A DNA stretch of 64,000 bases from Chryseobacterium sp. JV274. GTDB lineage: Bacteria; Bacteroidota; Bacteroidia; Flavobacteriales; Weeksellaceae. The notes beneath the pieces are model-generated. The model made no database searches. It saw nothing but the letters and a program-made list of their open reading frames with translations, and was not told the origin of the DNA. This document shows positions 44,455 to 52,896 of the stretch, in pieces. The DNA lies in contig NZ_LR824569.1 in assembly GCF_903969135.1 (NCBI RefSeq), positions 1,860,001 to 1,924,000 of the forward strand. The letters are read 5' to 3'. Each line of letters starts with the position of its first letter. The first letter of the stretch is position 1. The position numbers and the translations under genes were made by a program.

Positions 44455-46887
44455 TTAAAAAGTATAATTAACATTTAGCTGGAAAGTTGTTCCGTTAAAT
44501 CCAAACTGATTCACCTCCCAAGGATATTTGAACCTTCCTCCAAGATCTGTTACTACATCTCCTTTGCTGTCTATAACATCCGGATAAATATTAAATAAAT
44601 TATTTACAATTCCGGAAACTTTAAGGTCTTTCGTTATTTTATATGTTAGAACGATGTCTGTAACTACCTTCCCAGAAAATGTCTGATCTTTGGCAGGATC
44701 AGTTGCGTGCTGCCATGCAACAGAACCAAAATAAGTATTATTAAGGTTAAAGTTAAACTTTGAAATATCATAAGAAAGACTAAGAATAGTTTTTGTTTTG
44801 GGTCTTGCAGAAGTAATTCTGGATTGTTCTTTTCTATCAAAAAAGTTTTCTGAGTAACCATTTTCAGCCAAAATAGGCGGAACGGCAATATTATCTACTA
44901 TTTTAGTTTCGTTATAATTGAAAGCAGCAATAACTCCCAATCTTCCTTTGCCTATAGCAGAAGTATAATAATTTGCGACGAAATCTACCCCTTGAGTAAC
45001 TGTATTTACCGCATTGGTGAAAAACTTCAAAGAGGTTATTTTATTATTGTCTAATATTACCTCCACTGGGTTTGTTATATCCGGACTACCCGGAGCACCG
45101 GTTTTATAACCAATATCTCCTGAGAAAAGTACCCGGTCTTTAATTTTTATTCTATAATAATCTGCTGTAATAGTAAGGTTTTTAAACGGTTTTACGGCAA
45201 ATCCCCCAGTAATGTTAAAAGCTTTTTCAGCATTTAATCTGGCTACACCAAGATCAGATCTTACAATTTGAGAGTCATTATTAAAAGTACCCTGATTAGC
45301 TACAGTATTCCCTGTAATTTTGGTTTGAACATTGGAATAATAAATCTGGTGTAATGAAGGTGCCCGAAATCCTGTAGAAACAGATCCTCGGAAAACCAAT
45401 TTATCATCTAACAGTTTATATCTTGCATTTCCTTTCCAGGAAACATTATTTCCAAAATCACTGAAATTTTCATATCTCACAGTTCCTCCAACTAACAGGT
45501 TTTTCGTAATATCCCATTCAGCATTCAGATACGCTCCAATATTCTGACGATTTTTATTGACTTCATTTTGAGGCTGCAATCCTGGAAATGATTCTGCACC
45601 ACTTCCTATATAAGATGCTTCCTCACCTGCCTTCGCCTGATAGTTTTCATTACGCACTTCTGCTCCAGCTCCTAAAACAAGCGCACCAAAATCCCGGTTG
45701 ATGTCTATGTTTCCTATAATATTACTAAACTGATGACCTCCTGCTCTAAAACGGGTTGGTGAATTGGCTCCCAAAGATGTATTAATGGTATTTGCTACAG
45801 CATAATCTACGGCATTAGAGCCAAAGGTTGCACTCCCATCAAAATTCCATTTTCCAAACATGCCTTTCCACCCGGAGGTTAAGTTATAATCGTAAACATC
45901 TGTTTTAAATTGCGGTTGAAATCCATTGTAAGGTTGTCCTTGTGGAGTTAATAAACCAAAATCTGAAGCTACCCAATAGGGAGTTCTGTACAAAGCAAAA
46001 CTAGTCCCACTTCTGTAAGTTGTACCCCCAAAAGCATAAAATTTGCCTGTTTCACCTGTTGGCAACTCAAAATTGACAAACATATTGCCCACTTTTGTTT
46101 CCGGCTGCCCTATAATCATTCCCAGACCAGGATTAGCTTGCGTCCAGGCATTATCTACACCAAAAAGGTCATCTTTTGTAACAGTACCTGCACGGTTGGT
46201 TTTATTTTGGGAAGAATATCCGAATGTAAGATTCAGACTTCCATTTTTTGCAACCTTGATTCCTGTATTAAAATCTGCTCCGATATTAAAGCCATCTCCT
46301 TCTGATGTAATACCTGAAAAAAGATTGACCGTACTTTTTCCAACACTGTTCTTAAGGATAATATTGATTACTCCTGCAATAGCATCAGAACCATATTGTG
46401 CAGATGCACCATCCCTCAATACCTCTACATTTTGTAATGCTGCTGAAGGAATACTTTTAAGATCTGTACCTACCTCACCTTTTCCCGGTGTATCATTTAC
46501 ATAAATTAAAGCACTTTGATTTTTTCTTTTACCATTTACCAAAACCAATGTTCTGGAAGGTCCTAATCCTCTTAAATCTGCCGGATCAAAATGAGCCGTT
46601 GCATCAGAAACGGTTTGCTGTGACGAATTAAAAGATGGAACAGCATAGGTTAAAGCTTTATCAAAAGTAATTTGCCCTGTGGATTTTAATTGTACAGCAG
46701 AAATATTATCAATAGGAATTGCTGAGGTAATGATGGTTCTGGGCTTAGTTCTACCCGTTGTAACCACAACTTCATCTATTTTATTTTGTTTTATGCTGTC
46801 CTGAGCATATCCCATTGCACCAGCTCCACTTAATACCAGTGCACAAATTTTCTTATTAAACAATTCCTTTTTCATATCAATTGACAA
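44455..46887 (-). CDS. TonB-dependent outer-membrane receptor
   Basis: 810 residues; starts at MSIDMKKELF or the second Met. A signal region (KICALVLSGAGAMGYAQ) is followed by a TonB-box-like segment (KIDEVVVTTGRTKP) and a plug with ALTYAVPSFNSSQQTVSDAT, DLRGLGPSRTLVLVNGKRKN and DGASAQYGSDAIAGVINIIL. The barrel carries NIDINRDFGALVLGAGAEVR, a large number of Tyr/Asn strands, and ends FQLNVNYTF. It lacks an N-terminal carboxypeptidase-like domain, and there is no SusD partner. It is a stand-alone receptor, of the type often used for siderophores, cobalamin or small glycans; I cannot tell which. It is bracketed by direct repeats at 44301 and 47041. Confidence 0.93.
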   Translation of the reverse strand: MSIDMKKELFNKKICALVLSGAGAMGYAQDSIKQNKIDEVVVTTGRTKPRTIITSAIPIDNISAVQLKSTGQITFDKALTYAVPSFNSSQQTVSDATAHFDPADLRGLGPSRTLVLVNGKRKNQSALIYVNDTPGKGEVGTDLKSIPSAALQNVEVLRDGASAQYGSDAIAGVINIILKNSVGKSTVNLFSGITSEGDGFNIGADFNTGIKVAKNGSLNLTFGYSSQNKTNRAGTVTKDDLFGVDNAWTQANPGLGMIIGQPETKVGNMFVNFELPTGETGKFYAFGGTTYRSGTSFALYRTPYWVASDFGLLTPQGQPYNGFQPQFKTDVYDYNLTSGWKGMFGKWNFDGSATFGSNAVDYAVANTINTSLGANSPTRFRAGGHQFSNIIGNIDINRDFGALVLGAGAEVRNENYQAKAGEEASYIGSGAESFPGLQPQNEVNKNRQNIGAYLNAEWDITKNLLVGGTVRYENFSDFGNNVSWKGNARYKLLDDKLVFRGSVSTGFRAPSLHQIYYSNVQTKITGNTVANQGTFNNDSQIVRSDLGVARLNAEKAFNITGGFAVKPFKNLTITADYYRIKIKDRVLFSGDIGYKTGAPGSPDITNPVEVILDNNKITSLKFFTNAVNTVTQGVDFVANYYTSAIGKGRLGVIAAFNYNETKIVDNIAVPPILAENGYSENFFDRKEQSRITSARPKTKTILSLSYDISKFNFNLNNTYFGSVAWQHATDPAKDQTFSGKVVTDIVLTYKITKDLKVSGIVNNLFNIYPDVIDSKGDVVTDLGGRFKYPWEVNQFGFNGTTFQLNVNYTF

Positions 46888-47040
46888 TTATTTAATAAAT
46901 CTAGTGAAAATATTAATATTAAATACAAAAATAAATCATATGATATGAATAATACTCCATAACCTCACAAATAGTATTTATTTATAAAAACAATAATAAA
47001 CTTACAAACATCAGTAATTTATTAATAATATGAAAAGAAA

Positions 47041-47148
47041 TGCAGTAGTAATTTCCTAATTCTGTCTGAAAAAGTGATTAACTTACACCGGGGAATAAAT
47101 ATGATTTCATTCTTTCTTATAAGTGGTTTTCGTAGCTTGAGATTACTT
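47041..47148 (+). repeat. Direct repeat flanking a TonB receptor, copy B
   Basis: Starts TGCAGTAGTAATTTCCTAAT and ends GAGATTACTT; related to 44301-44405. It lies in the 311-base spacer before the receptor gene (46888-47198), which is otherwise AT-rich with no recognisable promoter or gene. Confidence 0.6.
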
Positions 47149-47169
47149 CACCTATTGACTGCATATAAA

Positions 47170-47193
47170 AAATGGCCGTTAAAACGGCCATAT
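47170..47193 (-). terminator. Terminator of the lipoprotein gene
   Basis: ATGGCCGT-TAAA-ACGGCCAT, 8-bp perfect stem, six bases after the stop, T run on the minus strand. Confidence 0.85.
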
Positions 47194-47198
47194 CCAAA

Positions 47199-47783
47199 TT
47201 ATTTATTTACCTCTACGTATTGTATGATGGTCTGATTTTTTGGGTTGTAGATAATTGTACTACTGTTGGGAAACCTTTTCAATTTATAATATTGAATGTT
47301 TTTATCGGATTTTATATCTTCCAGAATACTTGTATCAAGGGTATTATCAGGAAGAAATTTTGATAAAAGACTTATTTTATCAATGATGTTTTGTCCATCA
47401 ATCTTACGGGCTGTCTTTTCTGATTTGCTTTCATCAGAAGTAGGCTGGCCTTCTAAAAACGGGAGCAATGCGGCAATGTCTGCTTTGTATTTAAAAATGT
47501 AACCTTCAGATCTTCCCGGGATTTTAATTTTTTTCCCTTTTTCTTCAGAAACTATAGAAGCTCCCGTACCAGGAAAAACGGTATTAAACTTAACATCTTC
47601 GGAATTGGTTATCGTATTTATTGATTCATTGATTGTTTTCTTCACTGTTTCTTCTACAGCCTGCTGTGCCTTTTGCTGCACAGTTTCTGTTGTTTTTTGA
47701 ACCGTCTGGTCAATTTTTTCCTCAATCTTATTGCATGATACTAATAAAAATGCGGTGACAACAGGCAAAATATACTTCTTCAT
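47199..47783 (-). CDS. Lipoprotein with coiled-coil N-terminus, unknown function
   Basis: 194 residues. A lipobox (VTAFLLVSC, Cys at 17) is followed by about 45 residues of alternating Glu/Gln/Thr/Lys with heptad-like spacing (KIEEKIDQTVQKTTETVQQK, AQQAVEETVKKTINES), likely a helical coiled coil. The C-terminal 130 residues form a mixed domain (FNTVFPGTGASIVSEEKGKK, ILEDIKSDKNIQYYKLKRFP). I do not recognise a family. The lipid anchor places it in a membrane facing the periplasm. It is a single gene, divergent from the DinB gene. Confidence 0.75.
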   Translation of the reverse strand: MKKYILPVVTAFLLVSCNKIEEKIDQTVQKTTETVQQKAQQAVEETVKKTINESINTITNSEDVKFNTVFPGTGASIVSEEKGKKIKIPGRSEGYIFKYKADIAALLPFLEGQPTSDESKSEKTARKIDGQNIIDKISLLSKFLPDNTLDTSILEDIKSDKNIQYYKLKRFPNSSTIIYNPKNQTIIQYVEVNK

Positions 47784-47889
47784 AATTCTAATAGCGATTT
47801 TTGTTATTAATATCCTTCCTTCTAACGGAAAAGTAGGTCCGGATATTTTAGCAAAGAAAAAAATATTTTTTCAATATCAAAAACCCTAC

Positions 47890-47905
47890 TGACAAACTGT
47901 TGTCA
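47890..47905. promoter_or_regulatory. Operator-like palindrome before the DinB gene
   Basis: TGACAA-ACTG-TTGTCA is a perfect 6-bp inverted repeat with a 4-base centre. It overlaps the -33 region of the probable DinB promoter, whose -7 element TACCTTTG lies at 47917-47924. A binding site for the YafY-type regulator encoded at 48667 is an attractive guess. Confidence 0.5.
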
Positions 47906-47952
47906 TAACCCTGTCTTACCTTTGTATCAATAACAAACAAAAACAAAACATT

Positions 47953-48444
47953 ATGACAACTACAGCAACAGCCACTAAACAATTCATGACTTCTGAACAG
48001 TTATTAAACGACTGGCAAGGACATAGAAATCTAACGAGAAGAGTTATTGAATCTTTTCCAGAAAAAGAACTATTCGAATTTTCTGTAGGTGGAATGAGAC
48101 CGTTTGCAAAACTGGCAGTAGAGCTGATTGGCATTGGCGGACCTGCTTTAAAAGGAATTGTTGAAGGAAGCATGGAAGCATACAACGAGGAAGCCTTTAA
48201 TCCGAAAACAAAAGAAGAAATTTTAAAGAAGTGGGATGAAGAAACAGAAGTAATCAACCATTATTTTAATATGATTTCTGAAGAGCGTTTCCAGGAAACT
48301 TTCAATTTATTTGGAGAATATGAATTCCCTGTATATCAGAACATTCTTTATTTTGTAGACAATGAAGTTCACCACCGCGGACAAGGATATGTTTATCTGA
48401 GAGCTTTGGGAATTGAACCACCTTTCTTCTGGGAAAGATTTTAA
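47953..48444 (+). CDS. DinB-family four-helix-bundle protein
   Basis: 163 residues with no signal peptide. The DinB/YfiT pattern is seen in FMTSEQLLNDWQGHRNLTRR (first metal His in GHRN), NQNILYFVDNEVHHRGQGYV (HHRGQ, the pair of metal histidines) and the C-terminal YLRALGIEPPFFWE. These proteins form metal-binding helical bundles, some of which act as mycothiol/bacillithiol transferases, but most have no assigned function. The upstream palindrome and the divergent-type regulator at 48667 suggest that it is regulated by a WYL protein. Confidence 0.88.
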   Translation: MTTTATATKQFMTSEQLLNDWQGHRNLTRRVIESFPEKELFEFSVGGMRPFAKLAVELIGIGGPALKGIVEGSMEAYNEEAFNPKTKEEILKKWDEETEVINHYFNMISEERFQETFNLFGEYEFPVYQNILYFVDNEVHHRGQGYVYLRALGIEPPFFWERF

Positions 48445-48462
48445 TTTTAATAAAAGTAAAGA

Positions 48463-48598
48463 GGTAAAATTGCAAAAAGGCGGAAATCCTGAGAATACAT
48501 CTGCAATGTCATTTAATTAGTGATTTTCCTCCATCTCAACAACTTATATCATTTTTTGCAACAAAACAAATTTAGCTTTTTTGCGATTTTGCCCTTGG
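48463..48598. repeat. Small inverted-repeat element (AAAATTGCAAAAAGG type)
   Basis: GGTAAAATTGCAAAAAGGC at the left end and GCTTTTTTGCGATTTTGCCC near the right end are imperfect complements over about 20 bases, enclosing about 95 bases without a gene. It fills the spacer between DinB and the YafY-type gene and could be a small MITE. The AT-rich composition makes this call weak. Confidence 0.4.
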
Positions 48599-48636
48599 CT
48601 TATTAACCATTTCATTTATTTGCCTCAATTAAGTCT

Positions 48637-48668
48637 TTAAACCTCAACAATTACTCTGTTGAGGTTTT
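48637..48668 (-). terminator. Terminator of the YafY-type gene
   Basis: ACCTCAACA-ATTACTC-TGTTGAGGT, 9-bp stem plus T run, overlapping the stop codon. Confidence 0.8.
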
Positions 48669-49620
48669 ATTGGTGTCTTTCTGTCATTTTTACAAGCAGC
48701 TCATTCAATCTGGTGCGAAGACTTTCCGGTTCCAGAACGGTGGCATAGTCTGCAAAAGTAACGAGCCAGCGGGGAAATCCGTCACTGATCCATTCTGTTT
48801 CAAAAGTGAGTTCTACCCCCTGTTCAGTTTCCACTTCTTCTATCAGTCCATAATATTTTTTGGAATTCACCAGATGAGACATTATCTTTTTGTCAACCAA
48901 AAGTTTGGCTCTGACTTTATTTCCGTTTGATTTTTTCCGGTAATCATTTACCTGCCCATATTCCTGCAAAAAGGGATTCAAGGTTTTTGAAATTTCTAAA
49001 ATCCTGTCTATCCGAAACTGTCTGAAATCTTTTCTCAAAGTACAGAATGCCATGATGTACCAAAAATTAAACTCAAAGAACATCCCGACAGTTTCAATTG
49101 TTCTGTTGTCTACCCTACCATCTACCGTCTGATATCTTATATTCAATTGGGTTTTGTCTGCGATGCTTTCTAAAATAATTGGAATCACATTTTTAAGAGA
49201 ATCTCCGGAATCGGTATGAAAACTAAAAACATCAATCTGTTTTTCAATATTCTGAATGAGGTTTTTATCAGAATTCCGCAATACTGACCGTACCTTTTCC
49301 ATGGCTGCCTGATAATGGCTTCCCAAACTTTGGTGGGAAAATTTCTGCATTAGCTTTTCGGCGGTTATAAAACTTAAGACCTCTTCTTTGGTAAACATAA
49401 TGGGAGGAAGTTTGTATCCGTCCATCAAAGAATAGCCGTTTCCTGCTTCACCTACAATAGGAATACCTGCATTTTCCAGGGTTTTTACATCACGGTAAAT
49501 GGTTCTGATACTTACATCGAACTTTTCAGCCAGATCCTGCGCCCGAACTACAGGTTTAGACTGTAATTGGGTAAGGATAGCGGTTACCCGATCGAGTTTT
49601 TTAAGATAGTGATCATTCAT
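48667..49620 (-). CDS. YafY-family HTH/WYL transcriptional regulator
   Basis: 317 residues. The N-terminal 70 residues form an HTH_11 domain (DRVTAILTQLQSKPVVRAQD, LAEKFDVSIRTIYRDVKTLE). NAGIPIVGEAGNGYSLMDG is the conserved wing and GYKLPPIMFTKEEVLSFITA the linker. The C-terminal WYL domain includes FEFNFWYIMAFCTLRKDFRQ, FRIDRILEI and the terminal WCX-like strand (VELTFETEWISDGFPRWL). WYL domains sense nucleic-acid or other ligands. YafY/DinB pairs are frequent, and the nearby DinB gene with its palindromic promoter is a likely target. Confidence 0.92.
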   Translation of the reverse strand: MNDHYLKKLDRVTAILTQLQSKPVVRAQDLAEKFDVSIRTIYRDVKTLENAGIPIVGEAGNGYSLMDGYKLPPIMFTKEEVLSFITAEKLMQKFSHQSLGSHYQAAMEKVRSVLRNSDKNLIQNIEKQIDVFSFHTDSGDSLKNVIPIILESIADKTQLNIRYQTVDGRVDNRTIETVGMFFEFNFWYIMAFCTLRKDFRQFRIDRILEISKTLNPFLQEYGQVNDYRKKSNGNKVRAKLLVDKKIMSHLVNSKKYYGLIEEVETEQGVELTFETEWISDGFPRWLVTFADYATVLEPESLRTRLNELLVKMTERHQ

Positions 49621-49715
49621 TATGTAACAAAGCTAAAATTCTTTTTCGAGGTATGTCTTATAAATGGGACTGCTTTTTTTATTAATTTTATTTTTCACAA
49701 AACAGTTTCTTTTTT

Positions 49716-50288
49716 ATGCTTCACACTCATTTTGTTCAGTCTATTGAAAAAGTTTTAAAACCGGAACAGGCAGTGATAGACGGGCTTGTTACCCATATGG
49801 AATCCAAAACTTACAGAAAAGGAGATTTTTTGTTAAAAGCTGATGAAACCTGCCGGTATTTTTATTTTATTGAAAAGGGACTTGTAAAACTATTTTTTGA
49901 CAATGGTGATAAAGATTTTATCATGACTTTTTTTGCAGAAAATGCTTTTTTCGCTGAGCTGAGCGGTTTTCTTACCGGACAGCCGTCAAAATACATGATC
50001 GTTGCCCTGGAACCTACTGAAGTCCTCCGTATACACAGAGATGTTATTGAAGGATTGTGTAAAAAATATCACACAGCAGAAACACTTTTCAGCAAATTGT
50101 ATTCAAAAGCTCCGGTCAATATGATGGGAAGGATCAGTGAAATGCTGGAAGATGACGGAAAAAAACGCTATCACAATTTCATGAAGCAAAGACCTGATCT
50201 TATCCAGCGCATCAGTCTTGGTGATCTGGCAGATTATATCGGAATCACTCAGGTTTCTTTAAGCAGAATAAGAGCACAGAAGTTTTAG
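49716..50288 (+). CDS. Crp/Fnr-family transcriptional regulator
   Basis: 190 residues. An N-terminal cyclic-nucleotide-binding-like barrel is present (KGDFLLKADETCRYFYFIEK, GLVKLFFDNGDKDFIMTFFA, ALEPTEVLRIHRDVIEGLCK). A dimerisation helix and a short HTH (ISLGDLADYIGITQVSLSRI RAQ) follow. The HTH lacks an extended wing, as in other small Bacteroidota Crp-type proteins that regulate nearby stress genes. The AhpD-like carboxymuconolactone-decarboxylase gene at 50485 follows in the same direction, which suggests local control, possibly in response to an oxidative or nitrosative signal. Confidence 0.9.
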   Translation: MLHTHFVQSIEKVLKPEQAVIDGLVTHMESKTYRKGDFLLKADETCRYFYFIEKGLVKLFFDNGDKDFIMTFFAENAFFAELSGFLTGQPSKYMIVALEPTEVLRIHRDVIEGLCKKYHTAETLFSKLYSKAPVNMMGRISEMLEDDGKKRYHNFMKQRPDLIQRISLGDLADYIGITQVSLSRIRAQKF

Positions 50289-50293
50289 AGAAA

Positions 50294-50391
50294 AGGAAGC
50301 TGGAGGCTGGAAGTGGGAAGCTATTGTAGACTGAATATATATCATCTACATAATAGTAACTTCCAGTATCCAGCTTCTATCCTCCAGCTTT
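50294..50391. repeat. AGCTGGAAG-type inverted-repeat element, copy 2
   Basis: Left arm GGAAGCTGGAGGCTGGAAG and right arm CTTCCAGTATCCAGCTTC plus ATCCTCCAGCTTTT are long imperfect complements, so the whole element could fold into a hairpin. It sits immediately after the Crp-type stop. Related words occur in the spacer at 28480-28631. Confidence 0.75.
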
Positions 50392-50448
50392 TAAAATCTT
50401 TCCTTATAAAATTTATCATTTGTAAAAAAATTCAGGAAAATACAGTTC

Positions 50449-50456
50449 TACATTTG
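50449..50456 (+). promoter_or_regulatory. -7 element of the AhpD-like gene
   Basis: TACATTTG matches TAnnTTTG and lies 28 bases before the ATG; a TTTG at 50419-50422 is 26 bases upstream, longer than the usual spacer. Confidence 0.45.
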
Positions 50457-50484
50457 TCACATAATTAATCAAAAAACAAATATT

Positions 50485-50949
50485 ATGTCACAAAGAATCA
50501 ACGCATTTGCGATCGGAAACAAGGCTGTAAATGCACTTCACACCATGGGATTTCAGGTACAGAATTCATCACTGGACAATTCATTTCTTGAACTGATGTA
50601 TTTCCGGGTTTCACAAATGAACGGATGTGCTTTTTGCCTGGATATGCATTCTAAAGAATTAAGAGCAAAAGGTGAAACAGAACAGAGAATATTTCTCGTA
50701 AGTGCCTGGAGAGAGTGTTCATTTTATACCGATAAGGAAAAGGCAGGACTGCTATGGGCTGAAACTTTAACGGCTTTAAATGGCAAGGAAGTGAATGATG
50801 ATATTTATTCAAAGGTAAGTCATTACTATTCTGAAACTGAAATAGTGGATTTAACAATGGCCGTTATTGCCATCAACAGCTACAACAGAATTAATATTGC
50901 TTTCGGAGCAGATGTAGGGACTTATCAGGTTCCTGAAAAAGCGCATTAG
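50485..50949 (+). CDS. Carboxymuconolactone decarboxylase family (AhpD-like) protein
   Basis: 154 residues. It has the alkylhydroperoxidase motif: MNGCAFCLDMHSKELRAKGE with the CxxC pair, and SAWRECSFYTDKEKAGLLWA. The next helices (VSHYYSETEIVDLTMAVIAI, NSYNRINIAFG) complete the helical fold. AhpD-like proteins reduce peroxides or act as thiol relay partners through the CxxC. It follows the Crp-type regulator at 49716, from which it is separated by the copy 2 inverted repeat and its own promoter. A bidirectional terminator follows. Confidence 0.92.
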   Translation: MSQRINAFAIGNKAVNALHTMGFQVQNSSLDNSFLELMYFRVSQMNGCAFCLDMHSKELRAKGETEQRIFLVSAWRECSFYTDKEKAGLLWAETLTALNGKEVNDDIYSKVSHYYSETEIVDLTMAVIAINSYNRINIAFGADVGTYQVPEKAH

Positions 50950-50968
50950 ACAATTGTTATTAAAAATA

Positions 50969-50996
50969 AAAACTCAGCGGGCAAGCTGAGTTTTTT
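50969..50996. terminator. Bidirectional terminator
   Basis: AAAACTCAGC-GGGCAA-GCTGAGTTTT between the convergent AhpD-like and ABC transporter genes, T run on both sides. Confidence 0.85.
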
Positions 50997-50999
50997 TAT

Positions 51000-52817
51000 T
51001 TAATTTTCTTTAAAAGTATTCACCAGTTTATCGAGATTCAGACTGCGGGCTGATGCATCAAAGATCTCACGGTAAGTACCTTCTTTACTGTAAAGTTCAT
51101 CATGAGTTCCATTTTCCACTACTCTTCCTTTTTTCATCACGTAAATGATATCGGAATCCAGAATCTGCGACAGGGAATGGGAAATGATAACCACGGTTCT
51201 TCCTTCTTTTATTGCATCCAAAGAATTCTTGATCTGTTCGGTGGCGATGGCATCAAGACTTGCTGTAGGTTCATCCAGAAAGATAATCGGGGGATTTTTA
51301 AGAAACAACCTGGCAATGGCAATCCTCTGCTGCTGTCCTCCGGAAAGCTGAGTAGCATCATGCTGGTATTGATCCGGAAGATCCATGATCTGTTCATGCA
51401 GATAAGCTTTCTTTCCAGCTTCCTGAATTTCTTCAAAACCTGCATTCATATCTCCATAGCGGATATTATCTTCTATACTTCCCTGAAAGATATGGTTTCT
51501 CTGAAGTACCAATCCAAGATCACTTCTCAGAAAAGTATTATCAAATTCATTAAGATTTACTCCGTCAAGAAGAATCTCTCCGGAATCCGGAAAATAAAAT
51601 TTACACAAAAGATTAATCACCGTTGATTTTCCCGCACCGCTCAATCCTACTAAAGCTGTCGTTTTTCCGTTTTCAATTTTCATGGAAACATCATGTAAGG
51701 CTTTTGTTCCGTTGGGATAAGTAAAATCAACATTTTTCAATTCAAAAGTTCCTTTGATTTCTTTTTCCACAAAGGTTCCATTCGATTCGGTTTCGTTGTC
51801 TGCATTCAGGATATCAAAGTAGCCTTCAGCGTAGATCATGGCATCATTCATATCATCATAAATCCTGTGCAGCTGGCGGATAGGCGCAGAGACATTATTG
51901 AAAAGCATAATATGAAGCATGATCGCACCGATAGTCATTTGCTGATCAAGAACAAGATAAACGGTTAAAAGAATGATTAAAACTACTCCGAACTGCTCAA
52001 TAAACGTTTTTAAACCATCATAAATAAAGTTGGTTCTTCTTGTGATCATCTGGCTTTCCATCAGTTCCATCTGAAGATCGTATTGTTTTTTTCCTTCAAA
52101 CTTTTCACGGACAAAACTTTTAATGACCATAATGGAATTGATCAGATTCAGAAGTCCGGATGTCTTTTTTTCTCTCTGATTTCTAAGCTGGCGGCGCACT
52201 CCTCCAAGCTTTTTGGCCTGCAGAGAACTGATATAAAAATAAATCGGAACAATGATAGTTGAAACAAGTCCTACGTACACATTCTGCATATACATAATGA
52301 TCAGCGCAATAATAGCGTTGGAAAAAAGCGGCAGAATATCAATAAAAAAATTCTGTACCAGTCTGGTTAAACTTTCTATACCACGGTCTATTCTGATCTG
52401 TAATTTTCCGGATTCATGGTTTTCATCATTAAAATAAGCAACTCTATAGGTTAAAATTTTATCAATGGCTGACTGAGCCAACACAGAACTTACATTGATC
52501 CTGATCTTTTCTCCATAAAATTTCTGTCCGAAATTGATAAAAATATTCAGCAGTTCTTTTCCCAGCAAAATAATTGAAATGATGATAAGAATATGAATAC
52601 CCTCTGTCATCGGATGTGGAAGATGGGTTAGCTTGGTGACTTCATCTACTGTATATTTCAAAACAATAGGGTTTACCTGTGCTGCGAGGGCTCCCAGAAA
52701 AGTAAGAAACAGGGTTCCGTAAATCATTAATCGGTAAGGTCTGATAAAGGGGACAAGCTGTTTATAAATTCCGAACAAGGTGACTGTTCTGTTAAAAGGT
52801 TTAGCCATAGAAATCAT
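51000..52817 (-). CDS. ABC-type exporter (fused permease and ATPase)
   Basis: 605 residues; the start may be the second Met (MAKPFN). Six membrane helices in the first 320 residues (IYGTLFLTFLGALAAQVNPI, LFSNAIIALIIMYMQ, FGVVLIILLTVYLVL) form a half transporter. The nucleotide-binding domain has Walker A GLSGAGKSTVINLLCKFYFP, Q-loop LQRNHIF, signature LSGGQQQRIAIA and Walker B PIIFLDEPTASLDA, with the H-loop IISHSL. Such MsbA/LmrA-type homodimers export lipids, drugs or peptides. No adjacent substrate gene is visible, so the substrate is open. Confidence 0.93.
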   Translation of the reverse strand: MISMAKPFNRTVTLFGIYKQLVPFIRPYRLMIYGTLFLTFLGALAAQVNPIVLKYTVDEVTKLTHLPHPMTEGIHILIIISIILLGKELLNIFINFGQKFYGEKIRINVSSVLAQSAIDKILTYRVAYFNDENHESGKLQIRIDRGIESLTRLVQNFFIDILPLFSNAIIALIIMYMQNVYVGLVSTIIVPIYFYISSLQAKKLGGVRRQLRNQREKKTSGLLNLINSIMVIKSFVREKFEGKKQYDLQMELMESQMITRRTNFIYDGLKTFIEQFGVVLIILLTVYLVLDQQMTIGAIMLHIMLFNNVSAPIRQLHRIYDDMNDAMIYAEGYFDILNADNETESNGTFVEKEIKGTFELKNVDFTYPNGTKALHDVSMKIENGKTTALVGLSGAGKSTVINLLCKFYFPDSGEILLDGVNLNEFDNTFLRSDLGLVLQRNHIFQGSIEDNIRYGDMNAGFEEIQEAGKKAYLHEQIMDLPDQYQHDATQLSGGQQQRIAIARLFLKNPPIIFLDEPTASLDAIATEQIKNSLDAIKEGRTVVIISHSLSQILDSDIIYVMKKGRVVENGTHDELYSKEGTYREIFDASARSLNLDKLVNTFKEN

Positions 52818-52826
52818 TTTTAAATG

Positions 52827-52864
52827 AAAAACGTACCGCTTTCAAAAGAAAAAGGTACGTTTTA
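52827..52864 (-). terminator. Terminator after the lptB-like gene
   Basis: AAAACGTACC pairs with GGTACGTTTT around a loop of about 16 bases, with T tracts, about 30 bases after the lptB stop. Confidence 0.75.
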
Positions 52865-52896
52865 TTATCATGTTCAGCAAATAAATGCTTTATATT

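Noticed and set aside
46043..46504. 153-codon open frame antisense to the TonB receptor
   Set aside because: Proline-rich shadow of the plug-domain coding sequence; no homology recognised.
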